In this document: piece by piece, positions 1 through 11,135 of the stretch
How positions within the stretch are numbered: position 1 is the stretch's first letter
How the letters are laid out: each line of letters opens with the position of its first letter
DNA from: Microbacterium sp. zg-Y1090
GTDB taxonomy: Bacteria; Actinomycetota; Actinomycetes; Actinomycetales; Microbacteriaceae
NCBI RefSeq assembly: GCF_030246945.1
Contig: NZ_CP126742.1
Location: 1-64,000 of the forward strand
DNA length: 64,000 nt
Direction of reading: 5' to 3'
Position numbers and translations under genes: made by a program
The notes under the pieces: model-generated
Seen by the model: only the letters and a program-made list of their open reading frames with translations
What the model was told of the DNA's origin: nothing
Databases searched by the model: none

Positions 1-37
1 TTGAGGCGCGCACCGTGATTAGCGTTGCAGCCGCACG

Positions 38-46
38 TTATCCACA
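38..46 (+). promoter_or_regulatory. DnaA box upstream of dnaA
   Basis: Perfect DnaA-box consensus TTATCCACA 55 nt before the dnaA start. It probably lets DnaA bind its own promoter region and repress it, as known for other dnaA genes. The dnaA promoter itself must lie mostly to the left of the window. Confidence 0.7.
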
Positions 47-100
47 GGCCCGCCCTCCGAGTGCGGCGGATGCCACCGCGCATCGATCCCCGGAGTCGCA

Positions 101-1525
101 ATGTCACAGCCCGAGCTACCAGACGTCCCGGTCTGGAGAGCCGTGCTCGACGAACTCACCCACGACGAGCGCGTCACCCCGCAGCTGCAGGGGTTCCTCA
201 GCCTCGCCGTGGCCCAGGGCGTCATGGGTGGAACGCTGTATCTCGACGTGCCCAATGAGCTCACCGCGGCACAGTTCAACAAGCGGCTTCGTGCTCCGAT
301 CCTCGAAGCGCTGACGCGCGCCGATGCCGAACCTGCTGCCAGCGCCTTCCGCGTCGTGGTCAACCCTGAACTCGCCGATGCGCACCTGAACGCACCGGTG
401 TCGCAGATCTCGGTCGCCGCGCCGCCTGCCCCGCTCGTCGCGCGCAACCCCGTTCTGGAGGAGCCGGAGCCGATCGCCCCGCCCTCGCGCAACGACACCC
501 GGCTGAACCCGAAGTACACCTTCGACAACTTCGTCATCGGTCAGTCCAACCGCTTCGCACACGCCGCCGCGGTGGCCGTGGCCGAGGCGCCGGCGAAGGC
601 CTACAACCCGCTGTTCATCTATGGCGACTCGGGACTGGGCAAGACCCACCTGCTGCATGCCATCGGCGAGTATGGACTCAGCCTCTACCCCGGCATCCGA
701 GTGCGGTACGTGTCGAGCGAAGAGTTCACGAACGACTTCATCAACTCGATCGCCAACAACCGCGGCGCCGCGTTCCAGGCGCGCTATCGCGAGGTCGACA
801 TCCTGCTCATCGACGACATCCAGTTCTTGCAGGGTCGCGCCGAGACGCAGGAAGCCTTCTTCCACACGTTCAACACGCTGCACGACCATGACAAGCAGGT
901 CGTGATCACGAGCGACGTTCCGCCTCGTCACCTCACCGGGTTCGAGGACCGCATGCGCAGCCGGTTCGAGTGGGGCCTGATCACCGACGTGCAGGCGCCC
1001 GACCTCGAGACCCGCATCGCGATCCTGCGCAAGAAGGCCCAGTCCGAGCGACTGCTGGTTCCGGACGAGGTCCTCGAGTACATCGCGACGAAGGTCTCCT
1101 CGAACATCCGCGAGCTCGAAGGCGCACTGATCCGCGTCTCCGCGTTCGCAAGCCTCAACCGCTCGCCGCTCGATATCGCGCTGGCACAGACCGTGCTGCG
1201 CGACATCGTCGACCACGATGACGCCAACGTGGTCTCGCCCACCGACATCATCACGGCCACCGCGCAGTACTTCCGCCTGTCCGTCGACGACCTCTATGGC
1301 TCGAGCAGGTCGCAGGCCGTCGCCACCGCGCGACAGATCGCCATGTATCTGTGCCGAGAGCGCACCAGCCTGTCGCTGCCGAAGATCGGCCAGCTGTTCG
1401 GCAACCGCGACCACACCACGGTCATGTACGCCTACAAGAAGATCAGCGAGCTCATGAAGGAGCGTCGCTCGATCTACAACCAGGTGTCCGAGATCACGAC
1501 GCAACTGGGGCGCAACGGGCGCTGA
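101..1525 (+). CDS. dnaA: Chromosomal replication initiator DnaA
   Basis: DnaA binds DnaA boxes at oriC, melts the adjacent AT-rich DNA and helps load the replicative helicase. The 474-residue protein has the normal four-domain layout: an N-terminal interaction domain, a short linker that is proline-rich, an AAA+ ATPase with Walker A GDSGLGKT (about residues 175-182) and Walker B LLIDDIQF (about 235-242), and a C-terminal DNA-binding domain with the signature [14 protein letters not shown]. The length is typical for Microbacteriaceae, which have a shorter linker than Streptomyces. The ATG start matches the family N-terminus. A DnaA box lies just upstream and an origin region follows, so autoregulation is likely. 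Identity is certain. Confidence 0.99.
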   Translation: MSQPELPDVPVWRAVLDELTHDERVTPQLQGFLSLAVAQGVMGGTLYLDVPNELTAAQFNKRLRAPILEALTRADAEPAASAFRVVVNPELADAHLNAPVSQISVAAPPAPLVARNPVLEEPEPIAPPSRNDTRLNPKYTFDNFVIGQSNRFAHAAAVAVAEAPAKAYNPLFIYGDSGLGKTHLLHAIGEYGLSLYPGIRVRYVSSEEFTNDFINSIANNRGAAFQARYREVDILLIDDIQFLQGRAETQEAFFHTFNTLHDHDKQVVITSDVPPRHLTGFEDRMRSRFEWGLITDVQAPDLETRIAILRKKAQSERLLVPDEVLEYIATKVSSNIRELEGALIRVSAFASLNRSPLDIALAQTVLRDIVDHDDANVVSPTDIITATAQYFRLSVDDLYGSSRSQAVATARQIAMYLCRERTSLSLPKIGQLFGNRDHTTVMYAYKKISELMKERRSIYNQVSEITTQLGRNGR

Positions 1526-1739
1526 CGCCCGGCTGAAGCCCACGCCCGGAGGCCGCTCGACGGTCCCGTCTTCTCCGCGCGCCTTCCGTACGCGTCGGCG
1601 CCGTTGGCCACCCTCGCCGGCACCCCTGCCGCTCGTCGTCGGGCCGTCGGGTCCCCACCGGCGCACATCCACGTCCCTGCACGACGCGCGTCGACGTCCC
1701 TCCTCGGCCCCACCGGCGCCCGTCGATACCGCCACCGGC

Positions 1740-1765
1740 GGACCATGCCCTCGGCGGCATGGTCC
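1740..1765 (+). terminator. Hairpin downstream of dnaA
   Basis: Perfect 10-bp stem GGACCATGCC / GGCATGGTCC with a 6-nt loop. It lies about 215 nt after dnaA and just before a possible dnaN promoter, so it may end dnaA transcription. It has no T-run, and could also be a structural element of oriC. Confidence 0.4.
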
Positions 1766-1769
1766 GAAC

Positions 1770-1788
1770 CGCGAATATTCGCGATCGC
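1770..1788. repeat. Overlapping palindromes in oriC
   Basis: The perfect 14-bp palindrome CGCGAATATTCGCG (1770-1783) is followed without a gap by GCGATCGC (1781-1788), sharing bases. It sits between the dnaA-distal hairpin and the DnaA-box cluster. Its role is unknown; it could bind an origin regulator. Confidence 0.6.
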
Positions 1789-1793
1789 GCCGC

Positions 1794-1822
1794 TTGACAT
1801 GCCCCCGACAAGGCCCCAACAT
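1794..1822 (+). promoter_or_regulatory. Candidate dnaN promoter
   Basis: A consensus -35 TTGACA (1794-1799) is followed after 17 nt by CAACAT (1817-1822), a moderate -10. Transcription would start near 1829 and run through the DnaA boxes into dnaN, giving DnaA a way to influence dnaN expression. Not tested. Confidence 0.45.
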
Positions 1823-1836
1823 GCCGTTCTGCACAG

Positions 1837-1856
1837 TGTGGAAAACCTGTGGATAA
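1837..1856 (-). promoter_or_regulatory. Pair of DnaA boxes
   Basis: On the minus strand, a perfect box TTATCCACA (1848-1856) and a one-base variant TTTTCCACA (1837-1845) lie 2 nt apart in the same orientation, as expected for cooperative DnaA binding. Confidence 0.8.
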
Positions 1857-1899
1857 ATGTGAGACGCGCCGGGCAGATTGTGAGTCGATCGTGCCGACC

Positions 1900-1908
1900 T
1901 GTGGACGA
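1900..1908 (-). promoter_or_regulatory. Variant DnaA box
   Basis: TCGTCCACA on the minus strand, two mismatches from consensus, 43 nt from the preceding perfect box. Probably a weaker DnaA site. Confidence 0.5.
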
Positions 1909-2015
1909 CAAGAGTTTTCTGTCATTCGCCGCAGACCCGCGTAATCACGCTCATCCGCAGCTTTTTCACAAGTCACACGCGTGTAGTTCCCCTGTCTCGA
2001 CTGCGATCGGCGAAG

Positions 2016-2033
2016 TTATCCACAGTTTCCACA
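2016..2033 (+). promoter_or_regulatory. Tandem DnaA boxes
   Basis: A perfect box TTATCCACA (2016-2024) abuts GTTTCCACA (2025-2033) on the + strand. Together with 1837-1856 they point toward each other across about 160 bp, a common origin geometry. AT-rich sequence follows at 2035-2070. Confidence 0.8.
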
Positions 2034-2168
2034 GCTGTTAACAAGATGACAGAACCATCTCAATGAAATCTCCGGTCCATCACCGTGACCGGCGAGGGCC
2101 GCCACTTCCGGGCTTGCGCAGCGAGGGCACTAGCATGGGAGGCCCTACCCGCCGTCAAGGGAGCACCA

Positions 2169-3320
2169 GTGAAGTTCCACGTCAATCGCGATGTGTTCAG
2201 CGAGGCCGTGTCGTTCGTCGTGAAGCTTCTGCCGCAGCGCAATCCGCAGCCGATCCTGGCCGGCGTGCTGATCGAAGCCACGGAAACGGGCCTGTCCCTG
2301 TCGGCGTTCGACTACGAGGCCTCGGCCCGCACGACCATCGAGGCGACCGTCGACGAGCCCGGCACGATCCTGGTGCACGGTCGTCTGCTGGCGGATATCG
2401 CGAGCAAGCTCCCCAACGCCCCGATCCAGATGAGTCTCGAGGAAGACGGCGGCATCCTGCTGACGTGCGGCTCGGCCCGCTTCACGCTGTCGTCGATGCC
2501 GGTGCAGGAGTACCCCGCGATCCCCGAGGTCTCGGGCGAGTCCGGCCTGGTGCCCTCCGATGACTTCGCCACCGCCATCGCCCAGGTGGCCTTCGCGGCA
2601 TCCCGCGACGACGTCACCCCGGTGCTCACCGGTGTGCAGCTCGAGGTCTCCGGCACGCAGCTGAGCCTGGTCGCCACCGACCGCTACCGGGTCGCGCTTC
2701 GCGAGCTGCCGTGGGACGGCGGCTCCGCCGCGAGCGACGAAGCCACCACCGCGCTCGTCCCTGCCCGCACGCTCACCGAGGTCGGCAAGACCTTCGCCCA
2801 CTCCGGCGACATCTCGATCGCCTTCTCGGGATCCGGCGATCGCGAGATCATCGCCTTCACCGCCGGCAACAAGACGGTCACCTCGCTGCTGATCAAGGGC
2901 AATTTCCCGCCCGTGCGTCGCCTGTTCCCCGAGCAGACCGAGCACCACGCCGTCGTCAACACCGCCGAGCTGGTCGAGGCCGTCCGCCGTGTCTCGCTCG
3001 TGCTCGACCGCTCGGCGCCGCTGCGGTTCACCTTCACCGCCGAAGGCGTGTCCATGGACGCATCCGGCACCGAGCAGGCTCGCGCCACCGAGTCGGTGGA
3101 TGCCACGCTCGTCGGCGACGACGTGACACTGGGTCTGAACCCGCAGTACCTGATCGAGGCGCTCGGCGCCGTGCGCAGCGAGTTCACACGCATCACCTTC
3201 ACCTCCAGCGACAACGCCAACAAGCTCAGCCCGGTGCTGATCACGGCGCAGACGTCGGTCGACAAGGGCGGCGAGAACTCGTTCAAGTACCTGCTGCAGC
3301 CCAACCTCCTGCTGCGCTGA
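2169..3320 (+). CDS. dnaN: DNA polymerase III beta subunit (sliding clamp)
   Basis: DnaN is the ring-shaped clamp that tethers DNA polymerase and other factors to DNA. I chose the GTG at 2169 because it gives the family N-terminus MKFHVNRDVFSEAV and has the ribosome site AAGGGAG (2157-2163) 5 nt upstream. An in-frame GTG at 2085 would add 28 residues with no family resemblance. The 383-residue product has three clamp folds and ends in the usual region QPNLLLR. It follows oriC and precedes recF. A short imperfect hairpin (3322-3347) lies between dnaN and recF. Confidence 0.98.
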   Translation: MKFHVNRDVFSEAVSFVVKLLPQRNPQPILAGVLIEATETGLSLSAFDYEASARTTIEATVDEPGTILVHGRLLADIASKLPNAPIQMSLEEDGGILLTCGSARFTLSSMPVQEYPAIPEVSGESGLVPSDDFATAIAQVAFAASRDDVTPVLTGVQLEVSGTQLSLVATDRYRVALRELPWDGGSAASDEATTALVPARTLTEVGKTFAHSGDISIAFSGSGDREIIAFTAGNKTVTSLLIKGNFPPVRRLFPEQTEHHAVVNTAELVEAVRRVSLVLDRSAPLRFTFTAEGVSMDASGTEQARATESVDATLVGDDVTLGLNPQYLIEALGAVRSEFTRITFTSSDNANKLSPVLITAQTSVDKGGENSFKYLLQPNLLLR

Positions 3321-3369
3321 GTCGGCCGGCAGCCGCACAGCGGCCGAGTCGACTGTCAGAGCCGCGAAC

Positions 3370-3375
3370 TAAGGT
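3370..3375 (+). promoter_or_regulatory. -10 element of a possible leaderless recF promoter
   Basis: TAAGGT ends 6 nt before the recF GTG, the spacing of a leaderless transcript. The same bases contain AAGG at a distance suitable for a ribosome site, so either reading is possible. Confidence 0.45.
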
Positions 3376-3381
3376 GATTCG

Positions 3382-4539
3382 GTGATCGTCGAGCAGCTCA
3401 GCCTCGTGGACTTCCGCAACTATGCGGCCGCCGACGTCGCGCTGTCGGCGGGCGCGAACGTCTTCGTCGGACGCAACGGGCAGGGCAAGACGAATCTGGT
3501 CGAGGCCATCGCGTTCTTCGCCACCCTGGGATCGCATCGCGTCTCCAACGACGCGCCGATGGTGCGGCACGGCGCGGATGCCGCGATCGTGCGGGCCCGC
3601 CTCGCGCATGGCGAGCGACGGGTGCAGCTCGAAGCGCAGGTGAACCGGCAGGGATCGAACAAGGCGAGGGTGAACGGCTCGCCGGTCAAGCCCGCCGAAC
3701 TCCCGCGCTACGCGCAGGTGGTGCTGTTCGCCCCCGAAGACCTGCAGATCGTCCGGGGCGATCCTTCGGCACGGCGGCGATTCGCCGATCAGCTGTTGAC
3801 GCAGCGCACGCCGCGCATGGCCGGCGTTCTGGCCGACTACGACCGCGTGCTCAAGCAGCGCAATGCCCTGCTGAAGTCCGCGCGCGCCCGGGGTGTGCGC
3901 GGCGACGCCCTCACGACCCTCGATGTGTGGGACGACAAGCTCGTCACGCTTGGCACTCAGGTGATCCGCGCGAGGCTCGCCCTGGCAACCGAGCTCACGG
4001 GCCCCCTCACCACCTCGTACGAGGCCATCGCAGGGGCGGACCACCGTCCCGAGCTGGTGTGGGCGCTGTCCGTCGACGGCGCCGACCCCGAGGAGGATGC
4101 CGCGTCGGCGGCCACCGCGGCCGATGCCACCGCGGTGGAGGCCCTCTTCCGCACCGCGCTGGCGACCCGACGCTCGGCCGAGCTCGAACGCGGACTCACG
4201 CTGACCGGACCCCACCGCGACGACCTGCTGATGCGGGTGCGCGGCCTGCCGGTGAAGGGCTACGCGTCGCATGGCGAGTCCTGGTCGGTCGCCCTCGCCC
4301 TGCGACTGGCTTCGGCCGACCTCCTGCGTGCCGAATCACGCCTGGGCGATCCGGTGCTCATCCTCGACGATGTGTTCGCGGAACTCGACGCCGACCGGCG
4401 CACGCGACTGGCCGCACTGGTGGCCGGCTACGAGCAGGTCGTCGTCACCGCCGCGGTCGAGGCCGATGTGCCCGACGCGCTGCGCGCCCGCACAGTGCGG
4501 GTGGAGGCCGGCCGCATTCTGGAGCCCATCGATGATTGA
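3382..4539 (+). CDS. recF: DNA replication and repair protein RecF
   Basis: RecF is an SMC-like ATPase that helps load RecA at gaps in DNA and supports stalled replication forks. The 385-residue protein has Walker A GRNGQGKTN near residue 30 and the C-terminal Walker B with D-loop, LILDDVFAELD. The short hydrophobic start, LSLVDFRNY, is typical of the family. The GTG start is the first fit to that N-terminus. The gene ends inside the next coding sequence (8-nt overlap), so the two are likely translationally coupled. Confidence 0.98.
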   Translation: MIVEQLSLVDFRNYAAADVALSAGANVFVGRNGQGKTNLVEAIAFFATLGSHRVSNDAPMVRHGADAAIVRARLAHGERRVQLEAQVNRQGSNKARVNGSPVKPAELPRYAQVVLFAPEDLQIVRGDPSARRRFADQLLTQRTPRMAGVLADYDRVLKQRNALLKSARARGVRGDALTTLDVWDDKLVTLGTQVIRARLALATELTGPLTTSYEAIAGADHRPELVWALSVDGADPEEDAASAATAADATAVEALFRTALATRRSAELERGLTLTGPHRDDLLMRVRGLPVKGYASHGESWSVALALRLASADLLRAESRLGDPVLILDDVFAELDADRRTRLAALVAGYEQVVVTAAVEADVPDALRARTVRVEAGRILEPIDD

Positions 4540-5020
4540 GCCGGACCGCGTTCCCGAGACGATCGCCACCTACATGCGGCTGCGTGGCCTCGAGCCGGTG
4601 CACCGCGTCTCCCGCAAGCGTCGTCGCCGACCCGTCGACGACGAGAACGCGCCGTTCGCGCCGGGACGCGATCCCCACGGACTGGGCGATGTCATGGCAG
4701 ACCTCACCCGTGCCTCCGGATGGAACTCGCAGCTCGCGCGCGAAGACCTCGTGCTGCAGTGGGAACAGGTCGCCGGCGCGGAGACCGCCCAGCACGCCTC
4801 GCCCGTCGCTCTCGGCGACGGGGTGCTGACCGTGCAGTGCGACTCGACGGCCTGGGCGCGCCAGCTCACCCTGATGCGAGCGACGATCGTGTCGGAGATC
4901 GTCCGACGCTTCCCGGAAGCGGGTGTCACGAGCATCCGGTTCATCGGGCCGGACGTCCCCTCTTGGAAATGGGGTCGCAGAGCGATTCCAGGGCGCGGTC
5001 CTCGCGATACCTACGGGTGA
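4532..5020 (+). CDS. DciA-like DUF721 protein
   Basis: This 162-residue protein belongs to the DUF721 family found between recF and gyrB in most actinobacteria. Related DciA proteins interact with and help load the replicative DNA helicase, so a role in replication is likely. The N-terminal third is basic (RKRRRRP) and the DUF721 core is seen at about residues 55-145, with the pattern LQWEQVAG and later WARQLTLM. The ATG at 4532 overlaps the end of recF by 8 nt and matches homologous starts. Identification is from family pattern and position. I am sure of the family, less sure of the mechanism. Confidence 0.88.
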   Translation: MIEPDRVPETIATYMRLRGLEPVHRVSRKRRRRPVDDENAPFAPGRDPHGLGDVMADLTRASGWNSQLAREDLVLQWEQVAGAETAQHASPVALGDGVLTVQCDSTAWARQLTLMRATIVSEIVRRFPEAGVTSIRFIGPDVPSWKWGRRAIPGRGPRDTYG

Positions 5021-5097
5021 CCCACGATCTGCACTGTTCCGATCGATTTCAGCGCGCCACAGGGGCATTCAGAGGCAGATCGGCGGCCGAAACCCGA

Positions 5098-7182
<2,085 letters not shown>

Positions 7183-7257
7183 CGTGGTCTCGACGCGGCC
7201 GTGCTCTGCACGCCGCGATCGACCAGCGGACCGAGATCACCGGACTGAGAGAACAGA

Positions 7258-9837
7258 ATGACTGACGACAAGCGCCCGGCCCCGATCGACGGGTACGAGC
7301 ACGGCAACATCGACCAGGTCGACCTCCAGGTCGAGATGCAGCGGAGCTACCTCGACTACGCCATGAGCGTCATCGTGGGGCGCGCGCTGCCCGACGTGCG
7401 CGATGGGCTCAAGCCGGTGCACCGCCGCGTGATCTACGGCATGTACGACGGCGGCTACCGCCCCGACAAGGCCTACTCCAAGTGCGCGCGCGTCGTCGGC
7501 GAGGTGATGGGTCAGTACCACCCGCACGGTGACAGCGCCATCTACGACGCGCTCGTGCGCCTCGTGCAGCCGTGGTCGCTGCGCTATCCGCTGGCCGACG
7601 GGCAGGGCAACTTCGGGTCGCCCGGCAACATGGGCGCCGCCGCTCCGCGATACACCGAGACCAAGATGGCCCAGCTCGCGCTGGAGATGGTCCGCGACAT
7701 CAACGAAGAGACCGTCGACTTCGAGGACAACTACGACGGCCGCACCCAGGAGCCCTCGGTGCTGCCGGCGCGGTTCCCGAACCTGCTCGTCAACGGCTCG
7801 GTCGGCATCGCAGTCGGCATGGCCACCAACATCCCCCCGCACAACCTGCGCGAGGTCGCCGACGGTGCGCTGTGGGCCCTGGAGAACCCGGATGCCACAC
7901 GTGAGGAGCTGCTCGAAGCGCTCATGCAGCGCATCCCCGGCCCCGACTTCCCCACCGGCGCGCAGATCCTCGGCACCCGCGGCATCCGCGAAGCCCAGCG
8001 CACCGGCCGCGGCTCGATCACGATGCGCGCCGTCGTCAGCGTCGAGGAGCTGCAGGGACGCACCTGCCTCGTCGTCACCGAGCTGCCGTATCAGGTCAAC
8101 CCCGACAACGTCGCGGCGAAGATCCGCGACCTCGCCCGTGACGGCAAGCTGAGCGGCATCGCCGACATCCGGGATGAGACCTCCGACCGCACCGGGCAGC
8201 GCCTCGTGATCGTGCTCAAGCGCGACGCGGTCGCGAAGGTCGTGCTGAACAACCTCTACAAGCACACGCAGCTGCAGGAGAACTTCGGCGCCAACATGCT
8301 GGCGATCGTCGACGGCGTGCCCCGCACGCTGCCGCTGGACGGCTTCGTGTCGTACTGGATCGAGCACCAGGTCGAGGTCATCGTCCGTCGCACGCGCTAC
8401 CGCCTGCGCGAGGCCGAAGACCGCATGCACATCCTGCGCGGCTACCTGAAGGCGCTCGACGCCCTCGATGACGTGATCGCGCTGATCCGCCGCTCGCCGA
8501 CGGTCGACGAGGCCCGCGAGGGTCTGAAGGTGCTGCTGGAGATCGACGACCAGCAGGCGGATGCCATCCTGTCGATGCAGCTGCGTCGACTGGCCGCCCT
8601 GGAACGGCAGAAGATCGTCGACGAGGCCACCGAGCTCGAGACGAAGATCGCCGACTACAACAGCATCCTCGCCAGCCCGCTGCGCCAGCGCGAGATCATC
8701 CGGGACGAGCTCACCGGGATCGTCGAGAAGTTCGGCGACGAGCGGCGCACGCACATCCTGCACGGATTCGACGGCGACATGTCGATCGAGGACCTCATCC
8801 CCGAGGAGGAGATGGTCGTCACCGTCACCCGCGCCGGCTACATCAAGCGCACGCGCAGCGACAACTATCGCTCGCAGCACCGCGGCGGCAAGGGCGTGAA
8901 GGGTGCGCAGCTGCGCGCCGATGACGTCGTGGAGCACTTCTTCGTCACCACGACCCACCACTGGCTGCTGTTCTTCACCAACAAGGGCCGGGTGTACCGG
9001 TCGAAGGGCTATGAGGTGCCCGAGGCCGGGCGCGATGCCAAGGGCCAGCATGTGGCGAACCTGCTCGCGCTGCAGCCGGATGAGGAGATCGCCCAGATCC
9101 TCGACATCCGCGACTACGCCGCGGCGAACTATCTCGTGCTCGCCACCCGCGGTGGTCTCGTCAAGAAGACCCGCCTGACCGAGTACGACACCAACCGCCA
9201 GGGCGGCATCATCGCGATTCGCCTGCGCGAGGACGATGAGGTGGTCAGCGCGCTGCTGGTGGACGAGACGGATGACATCCTGCTCATCTCCCGCCACGGC
9301 ATGTCGCTGCGCTTCACCGCCACCGACGAGTCGCTGCGCCCGATGGGGCGCTCCACCGAGGGCGTGAAGGGCATGTCGTTCCGCGGTGACGACAGCCTGC
9401 TGTCGGCATCGGTGGCCCATGACGACGGATACGTCTTCGTCGTCACCGAGGGCGGCTACGCCAAGCGCACCGCGATCGGTGAATACCGCGTGCAGGGACG
9501 TGGCGGAATCGGCATCAAGGTGGCCAAGCTCAACGAGGACCGCGGTGACCTCGCCGGCGGCCTGATCGTGGGTGAGGAGGACGAGGTCCTCGTGGTTCTT
9601 GCCAGCGGCAAGGTGGTACGCTCTGCCGTGGCCGAGGTGCCCGCCAAGGGTCGTGACACCATGGGTGTCGTCTTCGCCCGACCGGACGAGGACGACCGCA
9701 TCCTCGCCATCGCACGCAACGGTGAGCGCGGACTGGCTGAAGCCGCTGAGGCCGCCGCCGAACCCGACGCTCCGGCGGCCGAACCCGCGAGCGGGTCCAC
9801 GTCCCCCGAGATCCCGGAAGAGAGTACTGACGCATGA
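7258..9837 (+). CDS. gyrA: DNA gyrase subunit A
   Basis: GyrA cuts and rejoins DNA in the gyrase tetramer. The 859-residue product has the active-site tyrosine in APRYTETKM (about Y132) and the quinolone-pocket segment [13 protein letters not shown]. Its Ser (about 93) and Asp (about 97), the residues commonly changed in resistant strains, are unchanged, so this allele looks drug-sensitive. The C-terminal beta-pinwheel carries the GyrA-box in the form QHRGGKG, with His where Arg is usual. An acidic, Ala/Pro-rich tail ends the protein. The stop overlaps the next start (ATGA), which suggests coupling. Confidence 0.98.
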   Translation: MTDDKRPAPIDGYEHGNIDQVDLQVEMQRSYLDYAMSVIVGRALPDVRDGLKPVHRRVIYGMYDGGYRPDKAYSKCARVVGEVMGQYHPHGDSAIYDALVRLVQPWSLRYPLADGQGNFGSPGNMGAAAPRYTETKMAQLALEMVRDINEETVDFEDNYDGRTQEPSVLPARFPNLLVNGSVGIAVGMATNIPPHNLREVADGALWALENPDATREELLEALMQRIPGPDFPTGAQILGTRGIREAQRTGRGSITMRAVVSVEELQGRTCLVVTELPYQVNPDNVAAKIRDLARDGKLSGIADIRDETSDRTGQRLVIVLKRDAVAKVVLNNLYKHTQLQENFGANMLAIVDGVPRTLPLDGFVSYWIEHQVEVIVRRTRYRLREAEDRMHILRGYLKALDALDDVIALIRRSPTVDEAREGLKVLLEIDDQQADAILSMQLRRLAALERQKIVDEATELETKIADYNSILASPLRQREIIRDELTGIVEKFGDERRTHILHGFDGDMSIEDLIPEEEMVVTVTRAGYIKRTRSDNYRSQHRGGKGVKGAQLRADDVVEHFFVTTTHHWLLFFTNKGRVYRSKGYEVPEAGRDAKGQHVANLLALQPDEEIAQILDIRDYAAANYLVLATRGGLVKKTRLTEYDTNRQGGIIAIRLREDDEVVSALLVDETDDILLISRHGMSLRFTATDESLRPMGRSTEGVKGMSFRGDDSLLSASVAHDDGYVFVVTEGGYAKRTAIGEYRVQGRGGIGIKVAKLNEDRGDLAGGLIVGEEDEVLVVLASGKVVRSAVAEVPAKGRDTMGVVFARPDEDDRILAIARNGERGLAEAAEAAAEPDAPAAEPASGSTSPEIPEESTDA

Positions 9838-10238
9838 GCACGGTAGCCGACAAGCTGGCGAAGAAGTCCTCCAGCAGACCCAGCTCCAAGCAGGTGCGGC
9901 TGCGCCTGGTCTACGTGGACTTCTGGTCCGCGGTGAAGCTGTCGTTCCTGGCGGCTGTGGCCCTGGCGATCGTCACGGTCGTGTCGATCTTCCTGGTGTA
10001 CATGGTGCTCGAGGCGACCACCCTGCTGGCCAAGGTCGATGAGCTGTTCGTCGCCTTCACCGACGGCACCGTGTCGCTGACGTCGTTCATCGGGCTCCCG
10101 CAGGTGATGGCCTTCGCCGCGATCATCGCGATCCTGAACCTCATCGTCGTGACCGTCATGGGAGCCGTGGTGGCCGGCATCTACAACCTCATGGTCAAGA
10201 TCACCGGCGGCCTGCTCGTCGGATTCACCTCCAACTGA
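9834..10238 (+). CDS. DUF3566 transmembrane protein
   Basis: A 134-residue membrane protein of the DUF3566 family, almost always found right after gyrA in actinobacteria. The N-terminus is basic and Ser-rich. Two hydrophobic helices are visible at about residues 38-60 and 90-125, separated by a segment with [11 protein letters not shown]. Its function is unknown; related proteins have been linked to cell shape and division. The ATG overlaps the gyrA stop by 4 nt, so it is probably translated with gyrA. Confidence 0.9.
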   Translation: MSTVADKLAKKSSSRPSSKQVRLRLVYVDFWSAVKLSFLAAVALAIVTVVSIFLVYMVLEATTLLAKVDELFVAFTDGTVSLTSFIGLPQVMAFAAIIAILNLIVVTVMGAVVAGIYNLMVKITGGLLVGFTSN

Positions 10239-10248
10239 CGCGCCCGGG

Positions 10249-10278
10249 CGCGACTCGGTTTCGTGAAACCGGGTCGCG
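10249..10278 (+). terminator. Terminator-like hairpin after the gyr operon
   Basis: Stem CGCGACTCGGTTTC pairs with GAAACCGGGTCGCG across a 2-nt gap, with one T-G wobble. It starts 10 nt after the DUF3566 stop. No T-run follows, as is usual for high-GC terminators. Confidence 0.65.
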
Positions 10279-10283
10279 TCGGG

Positions 10284-10289
10284 TAAAGT
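10284..10289 (+). promoter_or_regulatory. Candidate -10 of the tRNA-Ile/Ala promoter
   Basis: TAAAGT fits TANNNT and lies 34 nt before the mature tRNA-Ile end, right after the terminator hairpin. A -35 is not obvious. Confidence 0.4.
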
Positions 10290-10322
10290 CTTGGAGGTTG
10301 CCGATGAGAAATCGCGGCAGAC

Positions 10323-10396
10323 GGGGCTATAGCTCAGGCGGTTAGAGCGCTTCACTGATAATGAAGAGGTCCCAGGTTCAAGTCCTGGTAGCCCCA
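10323..10396 (+). tRNA. tRNA-Ile (GAT)
   Basis: A 74-nt cloverleaf. The acceptor arms GGGGCTA and TAGCCCC pair fully. The anticodon loop CTGATAA gives GAT at 10357-10359, and the T-arm carries GGTTCAAGTCC. The 3' CCA is not encoded. It stands 12 nt before tRNA-Ala, and the two are probably co-transcribed, as is usual at this locus in actinobacteria. Confidence 0.97.
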
Positions 10397-10408
10397 CAAC
10401 ACAGCCCC

Positions 10409-10481
10409 GGGGCCTTAGCTCAGTTGGTAGAGCGCCTGCTTTGCAAGCAGGATGTCAGGAGTTCGAATCTCCTAGGCTCCA
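10409..10481 (+). tRNA. tRNA-Ala (TGC)
   Basis: A 73-nt cloverleaf with acceptor GGGGCCT / AGGCTCC (one G-T pair), an anticodon loop TTTGCAA giving TGC at 10442-10444, and a T-arm with GAGTTCGAATCTC. The 3' CCA is not encoded. It follows tRNA-Ile. Confidence 0.97.
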
Positions 10482-10490
10482 CAGTCGGAC

Positions 10491-10523
10491 AGAACCCCGG
10501 AATCCCCGTGATTCCGGGGTTCT
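10491..10523 (+). terminator. Terminator of the tRNA pair
   Basis: Perfect 13-bp stem AGAACCCCGGAAT / ATTCCGGGGTTCT with a 7-nt loop, 9 nt after tRNA-Ala. A very strong hairpin for ending the tRNA transcript. Confidence 0.85.
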
Positions 10524-10624
10524 CTGCATCAGTGCGTGCGGGGCGGGCGACACCGGCCGTTCTCAGCGCCAGGAGCGTTCCGCCAAAGACGACCCGTCGC
10601 AGCTTCCCGCACAGCCCACCCCCG

Positions 10625-10669
10625 CCATGTGAGCGGCGACTCACACGGCCGATCGAGAGATGCTCGATC
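10625..10669 (-). repeat. Dispersed ~45-bp repeat, copy 1
   Basis: Read on the minus strand this contains TCGAGCATC-TCTCGAT, then TGTGAGT and CCGCTCACA. The same order of blocks, with small changes, is seen at 58475-58520 and in part at 58671-58698 and 58731-58767. It has two internal inverted repeats (TCGAGCA/TGCTCGA and GTGAG/CTCAC types). It lies in the gap between tRNA-Ala and the Nudix gene. Confidence 0.6.
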
Positions 10670-10700
10670 CCCCGCGGCGGCTGCCCTGCTCTCGCGCCGG

Positions 10701-10706
10701 TAGAGT
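10701..10706 (+). promoter_or_regulatory. -10 of a leaderless Nudix promoter
   Basis: TAGAGT ends 6 nt before the ATG at 10713 and no ribosome site is present, the arrangement of a leaderless transcript. Confidence 0.6.
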
Positions 10707-10712
10707 CACGGG

Positions 10713-11135
10713 ATGGAGTTGCGCGTCGCGGCCTACGCCGTCATCACCGACGATGAGGAGCGGCTGCTGCTGGCGCACTGGAACGACAAGGGCCGTTCGG
10801 GGTGGACCATGCCCGGTGGCGGGATGGAGCCGGGGGAGGACCCCGTGCAGACCGTGCGTCGGGAGGTGCGGGAGGAGACCGGCTACCGGGTCGAGGTCGG
10901 CGACCTGCTCGGCATCCACTCCCGTGTGATCCCGGTGGGCAGACGGCTGACCGAGGCCACGGAGCCGCTGCACACGCTGCGCATCGTCTACCGCGCGCGG
11001 GTGACCGGCGGCCGGTTGCGCGATGAGGTCGACGGCTCCACCGACCGGGCCGAGTGGTTCGATCTCGCCGGCGTGGGGCTGCTGCAGCGGGTCAAGCTCG
11101 TCGACATCGCCCTGAAGATGGCGGGTCTCAGTTGA
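10713..11135 (+). CDS. Nudix hydrolase
   Basis: A 140-residue Nudix enzyme, which would split a nucleoside diphosphate linked to another group. The Nudix box is complete at about residues 36-58: G, five residues, E, seven residues, then REVREETGY. The metal-binding glutamates are all present. The substrate cannot be told from sequence. The gene faces the YbaK-like gene, and their 3' ends overlap by 8 nt. There is no ribosome site; a -10 element sits directly before the start. Confidence 0.92.
   Translation: MELRVAAYAVITDDEERLLLAHWNDKGRSGWTMPGGGMEPGEDPVQTVRREVREETGYRVEVGDLLGIHSRVIPVGRRLTEATEPLHTLRIVYRARVTGGRLRDEVDGSTDRAEWFDLAGVGLLQRVKLVDIALKMAGLS

Larger units (their letters stand above)
1526..2168. 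other. oriC region between dnaA and dnaN
   Basis: This 643-bp gap carries no credible gene. Its right half has a cluster of perfect and near-perfect DnaA boxes (1837-1856, 1900-1908, 2016-2033, and a weak TTTTTCACA at 1962-1970), on both strands, with AT-richer stretches around 1910-1930 and 2035-2070 that could be the unwinding element. The left half, 1526-1735, is GC-rich and shows nothing recognisable. Location between dnaA and dnaN is the standard actinobacterial oriC position. Confidence 0.9.

Noticed and set aside
116..1834. Open frame of 572 codons opposite dnaA
   Set aside because: High-GC DNA gives long antisense frames. Its sequence is Arg/Gly-rich with no family motif and it lies over dnaA and oriC.
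1604..2041. Small gene inside oriC
   Set aside because: The frame covers DnaA boxes and palindromes and has no ribosome site or conserved motif.
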